Positions 40,961-53,900 of a DNA stretch of 64,000 bases are shown piece by piece. The stretch comes from Siniperca chuatsi (taxonomy: Eukaryota > Chordata > Actinopteri > Centrarchiformes > Sinipercidae). Within the stretch, counting starts at the first letter, position 1, and each line of letters starts with the position of its first letter. Under the pieces are notes generated by a model. It saw only the letters and a list, made by a program, of their open reading frames with translations, had not been told where the DNA came from and did not search any database. Made by a program: the position numbers and the translations under genes. Location: NCBI RefSeq assembly GCF_020085105.1, contig NC_058042.1, positions 14,152,501 through 14,216,500 of the forward strand, given 5' to 3'.

Positions 40961-41369
40961 TTTAATCCTGAATGAAAATGTATGTAAAACTTCACATGTG
41001 CAGAGTTACAGTTAATGGGACACTGTTCAGCACCCTTCAATGCCTCTTATGTATATTGCTATCTTGCTTTCATCAATGAAATGATATGACACTTGATGAT
41101 GATATATTCACTGTTTTGATGCAAAAAATTAAATATATATTAAATGGATGAAATTAATAATATGCAGTACAAACAGAGAAATTAATAGTTATGTAAGCAG
41201 CACGGCAATGCGCAGCGGGGAAAGGACAGATCAAAGGTTTTAAAATAAAGCTCCTCGTCCAGAGGGATGAGCTGTCCTTGTGCGTCCTGTCACTTCACAC
41301 ACCCAAAGAAAGGTGTTGTTCACCCTCCAGTTTCCATGCACTGGAGTGCTTTGATCGAATCCTATTAAT

Positions 41370-41374
<5 letters not shown>

Positions 41375-41437
<63 letters not shown>

Positions 41438-41442
41438 TGTGT
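41375..41442. repeat. (GT)n microsatellite
   Basis: Over 30 GT units. The long open frames on both strands here (GT/CA-encoded Val-Cys or His-Thr runs) are artefacts of the repeat. Confidence 0.95.
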
Positions 41443-42075
41443 AAGAGCGAACATATGGTACAAAGTATACAGAACACACTGTACTCTGTGACCGCAAGGA
41501 GGAACTCTGATATGAGCTTTAATCCACAGAGGCTCATAGCTGACATCTGATTGATAAATATGAAACTAGGAGATGGTTGTCATAGCATAAAGATAAATCA
41601 ACATTACCTCTTCCACTCAATGTAATATTTTCCAGTATTATTTGAAGGCAAATTAAAGAAAAAGTTTAGGTCATTCTTATCACGCTGGTGTATGTTCAAG
41701 CGTTCATTTTTATGATAAGTTTGGTTCTAATTAGTTATTTGATGTTATAAAAACGGGGTTTTACGTCACGATTGTCAGCTGGGGCAGATTGAGTCGGCTG
41801 GGTGTATGGGCGGGACCTCGATACCGCGGCTCCAACCCTGATCACTACTGCGCAGACTCTGGCTCAAAATGACGTAACTAGCACAAGATGGCAGCTCCTG
41901 TATCTGGGATATTTTGGCTTAATTTTTGTGCAGTTGGAGGAAGTGGAGACGAGAATAGTACATTAGTATGTGATTCCGAACACAACCCAATAATCCTTTG
42001 CTATACTATTTCTTGGCCAGGAGCAATGAATTCTTGAAGTCTGTGCTGGTTGCCTGGCAACCTCACGGTGACGAT

Positions 42076-42253
42076 AAGTGGATAGTTGTTTCCCCCTGTT
42101 TACAGTCTTTGTGCTAAGCTAAGCTATCCGGGTGCTGGCTCTAGCTTCGTATTTACCATACAGATGTATGAGTGGTATCGATCTTCTCATCAAACTCTTG
42201 GCAAGAAAGTGAATAAATGTATTTCCAAAAATGTAAAACTGTTCCTTTAAGGT
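42076..42253. repeat. MITE family A, 3' half copy
   Basis: It shares 'gtttccccctgtttacagtc', 'tgctaagctaagctatccgg' and 'ggtatcgatcttctcatc' with 40378-40490 and ends at 'aactgttcctttaa'. The left half is missing. Confidence 0.7.
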
Positions 42254-43199
42254 TAAGGTCAGTACCTCATGGAGGACCTCATGGAATAGGCAAACTGAAT
42301 GGTTTAGAGTAGAAACACACTGTTATCAAATTAAAGTTTATAACAAAAACAAAAACATATTTTAACATATTATCCACAAACTTAATAAACTTTAGGAATA
42401 ATAAAACAAGAAAGATGCTTTTGAAAATGATTGAATAAAAGAACACTCAGAAATGGGACAATAAAAAAGTGGGCTTTTAATAAATATACATGACTTAAAA
42501 GATGGCACATGTTGGAGATCAGGCAATACAATTTAGTTTTCAAGTCTAGTCTTAAGTCTTGTCTGAGCATAGCAGAAAGCTGAGGCTGCAACAGTGTTAT
42601 GGATAAGACAAAAGTAATTTGCGATCGTGTAAACAGGATGTGACAGAAGTAGAGATAATATCCTCAGAGGCTTTAGAAACATTAAATAAATATTTCCTTT
42701 TAAAGAAGTGGGACACTGGACTGCTCTGGTTACTTGGAAATAGAAAACTCACTACAGTCACTACAGATGCTACTGAGTTTCAGGCCATTGGGTTTCTGTT
42801 GAGCAACACAATGCCAGATTATGGAGATGAGAAATAAATTTACCACCCCTGTGGTGTGATCCTGTTGCACAAATAGTGTTGTAAGACGTTATGTTTTAAC
42901 CTCTGAGAGTTACACTTACTGATTATACATATTTCCTCTGTATATCATCTGCCTTACACCACTTTTTTGCATGTACAGTATGTTGCATTGTGTTTATGCC
43001 TGTTGATCTGTCAATCATTTCAAAAGGGTTGTAAAATTCTGCTTTGTCAATAAATTTGATGCAGGAAAGAAAAGGAAGCATTGTCTAATTAAAAAATCAA
43101 GTGAAAGACGAAATAAAAGAGGAAATACCTCTGTAGCCCAGTCCTTATCTCTGCTGGAAACTATGGACTCGAGGCTACCGGAGGTTACATTAGCTGCTA

Positions 43200-43740
43200 C
43201 TAGCATAACACACCCGAATCATCGACCAAACTGTCGGCAGTCGAGTTGCATTGTGGGTAATGCAAGGAAGAAGAATGCCTAGAATACAAAAGATGATGTG
43301 GTTCTGCTGCATCCATTTTTATTTTTTTAATTGTCCATTGATGTTATGGGAGTGCAATTTCGGGGGAGTACTCTTATCCGTTGGAGCAAGTGTTTAATTA
43401 CAGGGCCTGGTCACTCAAATTATGAAAGAGTTTTCTCATTTACCTTTTGGTTTAATTTGTCCAGGTTTTGAGATGTTCGTCTCTGAGACTTCTGCTGCCA
43501 CCCCGAGTGTTCTGTGGATTATCCAGTGTAATAGGGACGCCGTCTCTAGAAAGTGATGTTGCTGTTGACTTTTTTAAATGTCAGATTTCAATGCTGTGAG
43601 CATCACTAATGAAATTCCATTCACCTCCACTGCATTGGAGTGGATGCAGGAGATGGATATCAAAAAACCTGGACAAATAAAGCCAAAGCTCTCTGTATGG
43701 TCAGACACCACAGGTAAATGAGAAAATTAAGTAAGGCATG
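43200..43740. repeat. Probable repeat with exon-like border
   Basis: Contains 'attgcattgtgggtaatgca' and 'gataccacag'-like segments (here 'cagacaccacag') that I associate with teleost dispersed repeats. A 'ttttaaatgtcag' acceptor-like site and 'ccacaggtaaat' donor-like site bracket about 130 bases, but both frames that continue contain stops. Class unknown. Confidence 0.35.
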
Positions 43741-44958
43741 TTTTTTTCATCACAGTTCAGTTGTTTTGTACAGAACAAAATATAATGTTGACAAAGATTA
43801 AAGAAAACATGCTGATTTTAACACAAACCTGCCTGATAGGTAAGAAAAACTATTTCATTAATCTAACAAGCTATGCTATTCTTTGAGAAATGTGAAGGTT
43901 GTGAAGGACTTTTTTGTCTCTTTTTTAAAACAAGGCTACAGCAGTCAGAATGTGTATGATAACCGTTTATCTCCTGACATGTGGGGATGATTCAGCTATC
44001 TGCAGATGATTTGAATAGTCTAGTTTAAGCAGCAGCTCTAGTCTGTGTGTATTTGTTTGCTTCCACTGCCACAGAACAGTGCTGCTGGTACTCACGGTGC
44101 CTTACATGAACAGCCATTCATCTTATTTTGGATTTTACGATTGTGTGTCTGTGTGTATTCCATGTTTGTGTGCAAGGATCTGTGTGACAGCTTGTGTATT
44201 TGCTCGTGTGTTTGTGTATTGACCTGTGTGTATTGCATGTGTGTAGCCTACATTTGAATAGTGATGTCATCCGGTCTAATTTGGAAAGAAACGACATTCA
44301 AACTCAAGCTCATGCAACCTTGAAGATTATAGTCTCTTGTATTTTCAAAACATTGTGTGAAAGCCTGTTTCATGCAAGAAGCATTTTTCCTGCCTATAGA
44401 TTTTGTTAGAGGCCGACTGGATAAAGTGGATTCACCTGTTCAGAAAGCCCACTGGAGGGCGAGTTGAATGACAGGAAGGTAAACTGTGCTCGCTGCCTTT
44501 TTCTGTGAAAGAAATTCATCTTAAAGAACGGTAAAATCAATTTGAGGAACTTGTCTATTGTCTATGTCTATATCTATTGTTAACGATACAGTTCCCTCTT
44601 TTTATAAAAGTGGTTTGTCTCTTTCTCGTCTTTCACCTTCTGTCACTGATCTGTGACATTTAAAAATATGTAGCGAGTAATCAAGTTGACAAGGGTTGTA
44701 TCAGCTGCTAATATAGTCCATGCATGGTCACACATACACTTACACACACACACAATTGTAGCTTTTCGAGTTCTTTGTTGTGCACACACGCTCACACATT
44801 TCAGCCATGTGAGAAGCCTCTTCACACTTCTCTATATATCCAGCTTCAGACTCTGCTGAGGGGAAGGAGGTTGAAGGGTAAAGCTGGTGTCAGTGTTAAT
44901 TGCCTCGGATCACGAGGGTTCAAACAAAACCACAGATTTGGGAATCTTAAAAAAAAAA

Positions 44959-44978
44959 AAATATTATTATTATTATTG
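44959..44978. repeat. (ATT)n microsatellite
   Basis: A run of TTA/ATT units after a poly(A) stretch. Confidence 0.8.
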
Positions 44979-45894
44979 GTGTTGCGAGCCTGTTTTGGTT
45001 GGGGAAGAATTTTTTCAGCTGTTAAAAGAGTCTTATTAACTATTATTTAACACACACATTTTGAGTTTTGTTATTGCTGTCAGATCAAATTATTAAATTA
45101 TTTCCTTTATCATTATAGGAAAGAGACCGTACTCATTAGTTCAATGTTATGTACTATGTGTTATGTAATTATTTTCCCATAACCTTTTCATTTCAACTCA
45201 TTTTAAATTTCTAAAACTTGAATTTCTAAAACATCATCCTTCCCCATTTTGTCAGAACCTGAATGGGGACCTAACAGCTGCAGAGAACTTTGGTTCACAC
45301 ATAGATTAAAATGCAATCTAAAATGCAAGTGTCAAAAAAGAGCATGCTGCTCCACATTTAGAAGGGAGTGCAGGAGACCACAGATGTGACAGGCTGTACG
45401 TCTGTGTGGTTAAGTGTGTGAGAAGAAAAAGAATCTGATCTGGTTTTGCGTGTGTGACTGACAAAACTTTCCTTTTTTTTTAAACAGATGTTTTTGTTGT
45501 TGTTTCCTAGGGACACACAACCTTGAATCACTTGTACTTGTTCTTTATTTGTCTTTTCCATTATAGCTGTGCCTCTGTGGTAAAACAGGGAATTTCATGT
45601 CGCACATCTATTTTAGAGCTGTTGAACAAGCTACATCCATACTGAGATGGTGAAGTCAGAGCAAGTCAAAGACTAAAGCCCATGAGATGGACATCCTACT
45701 TTCAAACTTGTGAATGACGTTTTTTGATATGGGAAGTCAGGCAAGCTATAAGCTTGGCATTTAAGTATCGACTGCTTCCAGAACTCTGAATTGCAGCCAA
45801 CATCTCTAACTTTGTGAATGAATTCAAAAAGGTGTGTTGTTGCTCTTACAAACAACACATTGGGACATTTTAACTATAGTTAGGGTCAAGAAGA

Positions 45895-46257
45895 CAGTGG
45901 TGGAAGAAGTATTTAAATCCTTTACTTGTATGTAAAGGATACCACAATGTAAAAATACTCAGAATTATCTTCAACAAAACATACATAAAGTCTCAAAAAC
46001 TACAAGTACTTATGCAGAATGGTCCTGTTTAAAATTTTATATTATTCTAAACATGATATTATTGGATGATTATTACTGGTGCTTTAACATTTAAAGTTGA
46101 GGTGCAGCTGCACAATAACTGGCAAATGTGGTGAAGTAAAACTTACAGTATTTCCCTCTGAATTACAGTGACATCGATGTATAATGTAGCAAAAAGTATC
46201 TCAAAATTGTAAGTGTAGTACCTGAGTAAATGCACTTAGTTACTTTCCACCACTGAA
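45895..46257. mobile_element. MITE family E, full copy
   Basis: Bounded by AGTGGTGGAAGAAGTA on the left and 'ttactttccaccact' on the right as inverted ends. The interior has 'cagaatggtcctgtttaaaa', as in the other copies. Non-coding. Confidence 0.75.
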
Positions 46258-49184
46258 AGAAGGCAACATCCGACTGAACAACCAAGTGTTAACAAAATGT
46301 CCATTCAGTCCATCAGGCTAATTCATGTGGTTAAACTGGTAAGACAACTGTTGCTAAGCAACTGATCCTTCCTTCTCCTTTCATATATGGTTTAATTTTT
46401 TTAAATCTTTGTTTACTATTTGTTCAAAAAACTTTAGGAGGACTTAACCATTCTGGCAACAAACTTTCACAACTTTCAGCTATCAGAAAATGTCTGCTAG
46501 CAAAGTCATGCATACAACAACTTCATACGGACATATGGACTCCTCTCATCAACACAATAAACATGAACACATCTGAAGGCAACAAAAGACAGAGCTGACC
46601 CTGAACATGACACTCTTATGAGGACATTTGGATCAAAAGAATACGAGTGCCAGTTCAACTTCCTTTAAGGATCCTGATAAAAAAAGATTGTGAATAAACA
46701 CTAGGAGGACAGAGAGATCAGCACTATAGTGGCACAGACAGAGTGTCGTAATATTTAGAGCTCATGACTGTTTTGACGCTCAATTCTTCTGTCTGTTTTC
46801 TGATCATATCTGTTTAATGTTTGAGGGGAAGTATCATTCATGACCAAGCAAGCAAGCACGAATAAAGCTTATCTATGACGAATAAAAGACAGAGTAAATC
46901 CTGCTTTGGCCAGCAGTGGAAAATGGTTCATCAGGTAATACAGTTCACCATATCTGTTGTATTATTGCCTTGTGAAAAGCTTGGTGTGTGTGGTAAGTAC
47001 AGTAAATATGAAGGTGGGTGATGAAGCTCAGAAAGCTGCAGTTTCCCAGTTACACATGAGGACAGAGCACATAATCTGGCAGCTGAGTACACAACATGCT
47101 AAAATACCATTGATTTGTATAATTTCTACCTCAAAGCCCCATTCTTGTGTTTGATGATTGAATCTACAGATGGCCACTATCAGCAGTACTTTTGCCTCGA
47201 CACTGAGGTTCTGTTTAATGTGAGACACACTCAACAATAACTGTACGTGTCAGGATGAATGAACAGAGAGCGCCACATTTAATGGATCTTAACAGAGTAG
47301 ACTTGCTCCGTGTTACCTTTGTTTATCTAATAATGGCTACAATGATACATACTAATACTCATCTTCATCATCATAAACTGATTATGAAGCATTTTTCAAG
47401 AACAATGTTACACAGAACCAGTATTAAATCAAACAACATTTGTAACACTTGTAAGTAACACATACACACACACACACAGTTATAGAGTGTAGCTTTTGTT
47501 TTTTTAAATTATGACAAACGTGATGTAAAAGAACCTCCAAAGTTAAAATGTTTAGCAACTGGGCATTTTTACTACATAATTTGGATAATGAGTGTTCTAA
47601 ACAAATTGCCAGATGGATAAGTTACTGAGTGATACAGTATTTCCAGATTAAACATTGTGGCCAACTTCATCCATAGAGACAGTAAAACATTTGTAACTTG
47701 TCCTCGCTGTCACAGTGCATGAGGAAATGATGTCCCAGATCTATCCTTACCTCTCAATTCCACTTAGACAAGTCATTAGAAATTATGTATTATACTTAGA
47801 ATAGATTCTGTGATATGTATTCATCACTTGACATGTAATTGAATGCAATGAAACATAAATCACTGAGGCCTATACTCCTATAATTATTAGCACTGACACA
47901 ACAAGTTACATGTACATTTTGTGACTGTGTTCGGAGTTGGGCCTGTGACATGTTAACCACAAAGAGACCCTGATTAAATTTTCCTTTTTGTCTCAGTAAC
48001 AGCCTCAACAAACAAACAAATAAAAAGTTATCTGTGTGTGCATACAACATGCTAACACAATATTCATCATCCATACTAATTCTGGTTTAAAGTGCAGTAA
48101 GACTATTCGTGTTTTGACCTCAGTCCTTGCTCTGCAGGAGTGATGGAGCCAGAGAGAGTACCCTCAGTAGACTGGTAGAGAGTAATGGCCCTTGACAAGG
48201 ATATTAATATTTTAGAAGCCATAGAGGAGAACTTCCTGCACCCTGCTGCAGACCTGCTAAAAAGTATTTCTTACTCCCTTCAACAGCTCTATTTTTGTTT
48301 TACCTAAAAATGCCAGAAATGTCATGAAATAATTCCGTATATACTTCAGCTAAAGAGATAGTTTGCCTCAAGATATCTTTCAGCTGCCGATATGATATCA
48401 CTGACTCTAAACCAACACACACTCATGTATGCACTGGTCCATGAAGGACTGTAATGATGTGTACAAGGTATATGTGAGAGTCACTATTCAGCATCATGTG
48501 AAGTCAGCAGCAGCTGGTCAGACGAGTGAAAGAAGAAATGCAAGAGACTGAAATCTGATGTCCAGCAGGGAATCAATAGGTTGCAACAGGTTTATTGGTT
48601 TAAGTCAGCAGTGGTTTTCTTTGTGGAAGCTGTCTGTTGAATCGTCATAGCTATAATTAACAGATTAAATAACTCACTTACATATTTGAGATGACAGTAA
48701 TGAAGAATATCAGCCTCTTCATTGCCATCCCCTCAACCTAAGCTCCTATGTCCTCACATTACACTGAAAAAGGCCCAGAGGAATAAAACCAGTGTTCTCC
48801 ACCTTGGCTTTGATTTTTACTTCCCTCTTATCTTTCCTTTCATATTGTATTGGCTGGACAGGCAGCTGTCATCATCCCACTTTTCTGGTGTGGAGAAGAG
48901 CATTTGTTGTTGAGACAGTTCATGGCAGAGTGGACGCTTCTGCCAGACGAGAATATCTTTGAAGTCCTTCTGCTATAAAAAACATCTGCGGGCAAAACTT
49001 GAAAATCACAAATTCTGAATTGTGTCATTCACTTTTATTCCATCGTCAACTTTTGCTTTCATGCTGATGACTGCACAAGATGAAATGACGTCTCAGCCTT
49101 TGAAGCTCTCAAGCTCTCTTTTCAAAGTTAACTGTGTAACAATGAAACATCACAAAGTCCTCCAAATTAAACTACAAAATACTT

Positions 49185-49580
49185 TTAAAGGACAAGTGTG
49201 TAACATTTAGAGTTATTGGCAGAAATGGTATATAATATTAAGTATGTTTTCATTAGTGTATAATCACAGAAAAATAAGAATCGTTGTGTTTTCATTGTTT
49301 TAGAATAAGCCGTTTTTATCTGCAGAGGGAGCGGGTCCCCTTCCACGGAGGCCGCCATGTTGCACCGCCATGTTGCACCGCCATGTTTCTACAGTAGCCC
49401 AGAACGGACAAACCAAACACTGGCTCCAGGTAGGGCCTTTTGCGTTTTTTGCGAGATTCGTGGCCACCGTAGTTTCTCCTACACGGTTGGAAGGGATGCA
49501 AACAGTATTTGAATGGTTGCAAACTGCAATTTCACCGCTAGATGGAACTCAATTCTACACATTTCTCCTCCAGAACAATA
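49185..49580 (-). mobile_element. MITE family B, copy 1 (reverse)
   Basis: Reverse complement of the element at 56105-56495. Shared segments include 'gcaaactgcaatttcaccgc' / 'gaaattgcagtttgcaacca' and 'gagcgggtccccttccac' / 'gtggaaggggacccgctccc'. The ends 'gtgtgtaacatttag' and 'attctacacat' form short inverted repeats. A 14-base segment 'gccatgttgcaccg' is duplicated in tandem inside. Confidence 0.75.
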
Positions 49581-49744
49581 TGTTTTCTTATGTGATGCCT
49601 CTCTCAGTAGGACGACGTCTGTGGTCAGTGCCTTCCAAAACCATTTGCAAAAATAAAAACATTTTCCTAATCTGAGAACACTATGGTTAAGATTTGGTTA
49701 GGTTTAGGCACAAAAACGACTTGGTTAGAGTTAGGAAACAAAAT

Positions 49745-50255
49745 ACATTGGTGGAAGAAGAATTCAGATCTTTTACTTAAGTAAAAGCAGAAATACCACA
49801 GTGTAGAAATACTCTGTATACAAGCATGCATTCAAAATCTTACTTATATATTATATACTGTATATACACTATATACTAACATTACTATATTATACTAATA
49901 TATTGTATTCCTGGATTATAATTATTGATGCAGTCATGTTCATCACTTTAATGTTGCAGCTGGTAAAGGCAGGGCTAATATTAATTACTTTATATACTGC
50001 TGGGTAGCTTAACCTATAATAATACATTATAATTTATTAGTTGATTTATATTTTGTATTAATAATCAAAATCTACAAAGTAACTAGTAACTAAAGCTGTC
50101 AAATAAATTTAGTGAAGGAAAAAGTACAATATTTGACTCGAAAATGTAGTGGAGTAGAAGTATAAAGTAACATAAAGTGGAAATACTCAAGTACAAGTAC
50201 CTCAAAATTGTACAGTACTTGAGTAAATGTACTTAGTTACATTGCACCACTGGAA
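49745..50255. mobile_element. MITE family E, full copy
   Basis: Left end 'ttggtggaagaagaattcag', right end 'cttagttacattgcaccact'; the interior matches the other family E copies ('cactttaatgttgcagctgg'). Confidence 0.7.
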
Positions 50256-50788
50256 AAAACATGGTTTGGATTAAAATACTTCATGGTTAAAACAAACGTT
50301 GACTGTCAGTAGATAACAGGAAGCAAACTGTGGTGTCCTGTGCCAAAGTCCAACATTTTGTTCACTCATCCAACCAACCAACCACCCTGACCTCTTACTT
50401 CTGCAGGCTAAATGTTGTTGTGTTAAAAAAAACTAGTTTGTAAGTGTTTACAGCACACACCGGCCATCATGAAGAGAGAGGCAAGACACTAATCGTTTAC
50501 ATATGGGGATAACAGCGCACACTTTCCAGGAAAGTATTCATAGCGTAGCACTTGTTTGTATGCACGAAAAGTGACAGACATTGTTGTGCAAAAAATGGAA
50601 AATGAACTGGCGCTAAAACAATGTCACGCTACTTCCTCCTTTACTCCTGACAGACAAGAGTCATAATTCCTACGGCCGCTATAATGTAAACATATTTCGT
50701 TACTGACCATTTGCTGAAACAACTGAAGATAATGTTTTTCTCTGGAAGGCAATTTGTGTGGCATACAAGAAGCATTGCAAACACTGGA

Positions 50789-50794
50789 TTTATT
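50789..50794 (-). terminator. Poly(A) signal of haptoglobin
   Basis: TTTATT on the plus strand (AATAAA on the coding strand), about 110 bases after the stop codon. Confidence 0.5.
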
Positions 50795-50905
50795 TACTAA
50801 AATTCATCCAATAAATGTTTTTTTTCAGAACACAGCAATGGTTACATGACAAGCATTTAATAAAATTCAATGACTCAATACATTACAATGATTTCTCTAC
50901 AAAAT

Positions 50906-53900
50906 CTAAAGAACAGATGTCTGCCATGAGTACATCTTAGACATTGCATCAGAGCGCAGAGCAGAGGATTTCTCTGTATCTCCTCTGATGACACTGTGGA
51001 TCCAGGGCAAATATGAGGAAATCTTCATATAGACTCCGTACTTGTACCTGTTGCAGGATTTGTCATAGGAAAGGATCCCTGCAGCGTAAATGTCCCCAGT
51101 TTCAGCATCTGTGACAGCCAGAGCGCCTCCTGCATCACCAAAACAAACATTTTCCTCATATATGGTGGTTCCGGTGCAGAACATGTTGTCGTCTACAGTT
51201 GGTGTGAGCGCGATACGTTCATATTCTGCCTTACAGTCAGAGTGATTGGCCAGGGGGAGTACAAGGTGTTTGAGTGATGCAGCTGGGGTGAGGTGGATCC
51301 CCCAGCCCCAGCCGGTGATGACCCCGGACCCTCCGACGGTGTCTGCCAGGTCGTGACCTCTCTCTGGCAGGGGGATGGGGGTCACTTTATTGCTCATGAC
51401 CACAGGCACCTTCAGCTGGATCAGTGCCAGGTCGTTGTCCCAGTCTGACTGGTTCTGGAAGCCTGGATGGAGAACAACCTGCAGGAGGGGAAGGTAAAAT
51501 ACAAGAGAAAGGAAGTCTGATTGAGTATTTGGTCTTTAATCTTTTCATTTTCATACAACTGTAATGAACAGCAATAAAAATGGCGCTCTCAATATTACAT
51601 GAAATATCACATGAAATAGCTTAGCATAATAACTAGATTTTTCTTTAGATTTTCACAACTCTGTGAGTGTCACATATATATTTAGTGATATATTTCACTG
51701 TCCAGTAAAAATAATTTATCTCCAAGCTTAGTGATTTTTTAATTTTTAGATAAGTCTGGTGATATTCTATATTTTTGTCATTGTCAACAAATGCCCTGAA
51801 AAGACCAAAACCAACAATGCGTTAGTTTGTCTCTCAATACTTTTCCAAATATCCCAGCCTGTCTGTGGCACTCAGCTCCAAGCCCATTGATTCCTACTGA
51901 AGAATAGGAACAAGGCTCAGTAATTTCCTAAGACATCTATTTTCTCTCTATTTGCTATAATGGTGCATCCATAAAAATATGGTATGTACTGTATGTAATG
52001 AAAAAATAGAACAAAATAATGAAAGTGAAAAAAGACAATCTACATTACATTTTACATATTTCCTGTAAGTCAGCACTGCATTATGGGTATTATGGATTGA
52101 ACTTTTGCCTAGAACTTGAAATAAATCCACACACTAAGGACGAATAATATGCATTTCAACTGTGGTCGAAGAGGAAAAGGTTTGTATTTAACCTCAATCA
52201 AATGTTTTTCTTGCTCACCCTCTCTACAGCAACCTCTTTGGAGGCATCAGCTTCCGCCCGTTGTGAGATTCCCAGGTACACTTTAGGAATGACGGGATCT
52301 TTTCCATGAATATCCTGACGACTCTTCCTGACAAAAAGGTTCCTGCCAGCCGTCAAAACCCAGCGGTCAGAGATCAGAGCACCACCTGCATAGCCTCCAT
52401 CCAGCACACTGTCAGAGATGTAGACCATGGCCTGCCAGGGGACATGAGGAGCCAAAGTCCCCCCAACCATTCGCTTGGAACGGAGTGATGCTAACCTGGA
52501 GGCTGAGACATAAACATAAATTGTTTTCTGTTTTGTATTTGAAGGATTTTCTGGGGTTTTTTTTTTTTTTTTTCTTTTTTCATGTTTTACATTACATGGA
52601 TATATTGTTCTCTTATGGCCTACAATGTAAATTTAGATAGGTTAGGTCAACACAATGCTTTTCATGCCATTGATCACATTTTGTTAAATTATATGCTTTC
52701 TGTGGGTTTTGATTAATCTGCTTACAGCTGGTTCAAATCACATCTTTCCCTGTGTCCCACAAGGATCAATATTAGGACCCCTACTATTTATTCTTTATAT
52801 GAATAACATGTATTTTCAGATGAATTACACTCTTGTTACTGTATATCGGAAGTCATTCTCAATTGTGGAGACAATCCACAATTGAGAATGACTTCCGGAT
52901 GGGAGCCGAAACGTCTTGATTCTGAAAACAGTGTCCAGATGACTACGACTGAAACCTTTTCTACGATAGAACACTCCTGGACGAATGAGGGACTACACTG
53001 TCTCTTGTTACTGTAACAAAGTTGTTTTTTGTGTACTAAAATCAGCAATTTTACTTGTACGTATTTTTTATATCAAGTATTACAGTTTTCTACATTTCAA
53101 GTCACATCCAGAGTTAAAAAAAGTCACATGGAAAGTCATGATGAACCGTGTGAGAATGGAACAAAAGAAAGGCGTTAAATCAGCAGGTGCAGTATTGAAG
53201 AAGCTGCTGGTTTGTCTGCGGCCACAGGAGGGCAGAGCTCCATGTCCAGAGACACATGTTGAATGCGTACGTTCACTGGCAGAAGTGGAGAGTCAGGGGG
53301 TGTGAGGGTTGTGGTCATACCCGGGCCGGGCCTCGCAGTTTGTGAACTGTGTTAAAAAAGGCACAACAATTCATCTAACTTAATTAATCCCTGATATAAT
53401 GCACCACCCGGCGAGCACGCTAAGTGACCCAAATCCAGCCCAACCACAATGTTGCATGACCAACAAGTGCATTCTGGGTCTGGCAAAGATGCTAATGGTG
53501 GATCCTCCAGCAGTGACTTCTACGTCTACTGAGGAAATTCTACCTTCAGTGAGGTGTGTGAGGTCTCTTTGCTGTTTTGACAATAATCCCTGTCACAGTT
53601 GTGATTGCAGAGAGCTTCTTCAGCTCAAAATGTTAGAAAACTTTGAGGAGCTCAGTGGGACAGAGAGGTTGAGTGGACTGGTTATATTATGCATAGTGTG
53701 AATGAATTGAATTAGCAGAGAAGTTTAACCTAGAGCAGATTGTGGAGGACTTTGTGGTGCATGAGACTCGTAAAATGACGTTCAGACAGGTGAGCACAAC
53801 AACAAACTTGTTGGATGTAACTTGCCAGAGGAGAATGTCTTCAATGACTGTGTTGCCTAGCAACGAAGTGTTTTGTGCAAAACTGTGCAGACTCTCTTTT

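Larger units (their letters stand above)
40961..50780. other. Repeat-rich intergenic region, no supported gene
   Basis: Nearly 10 kb between the sulfotransferase and haptoglobin genes, which converge here. I see microsatellites, MITE copies of families A, B and E, and a repeat-like block at 43200-43740. Short open reading frames lack splice context and recognisable motifs. Nothing suggests an rRNA or tRNA gene. Confidence 0.55.

Noticed and set aside
41240-41550. Val-Cys and His-Thr repeat frames around the GT tract
   Set aside because: Same microsatellite artefact.
46957-49210. Several 60-90 codon open frames in the 47-49 kb region
   Set aside because: Lengths are expected by chance in AT-rich DNA; no splice sites or known motifs fit.
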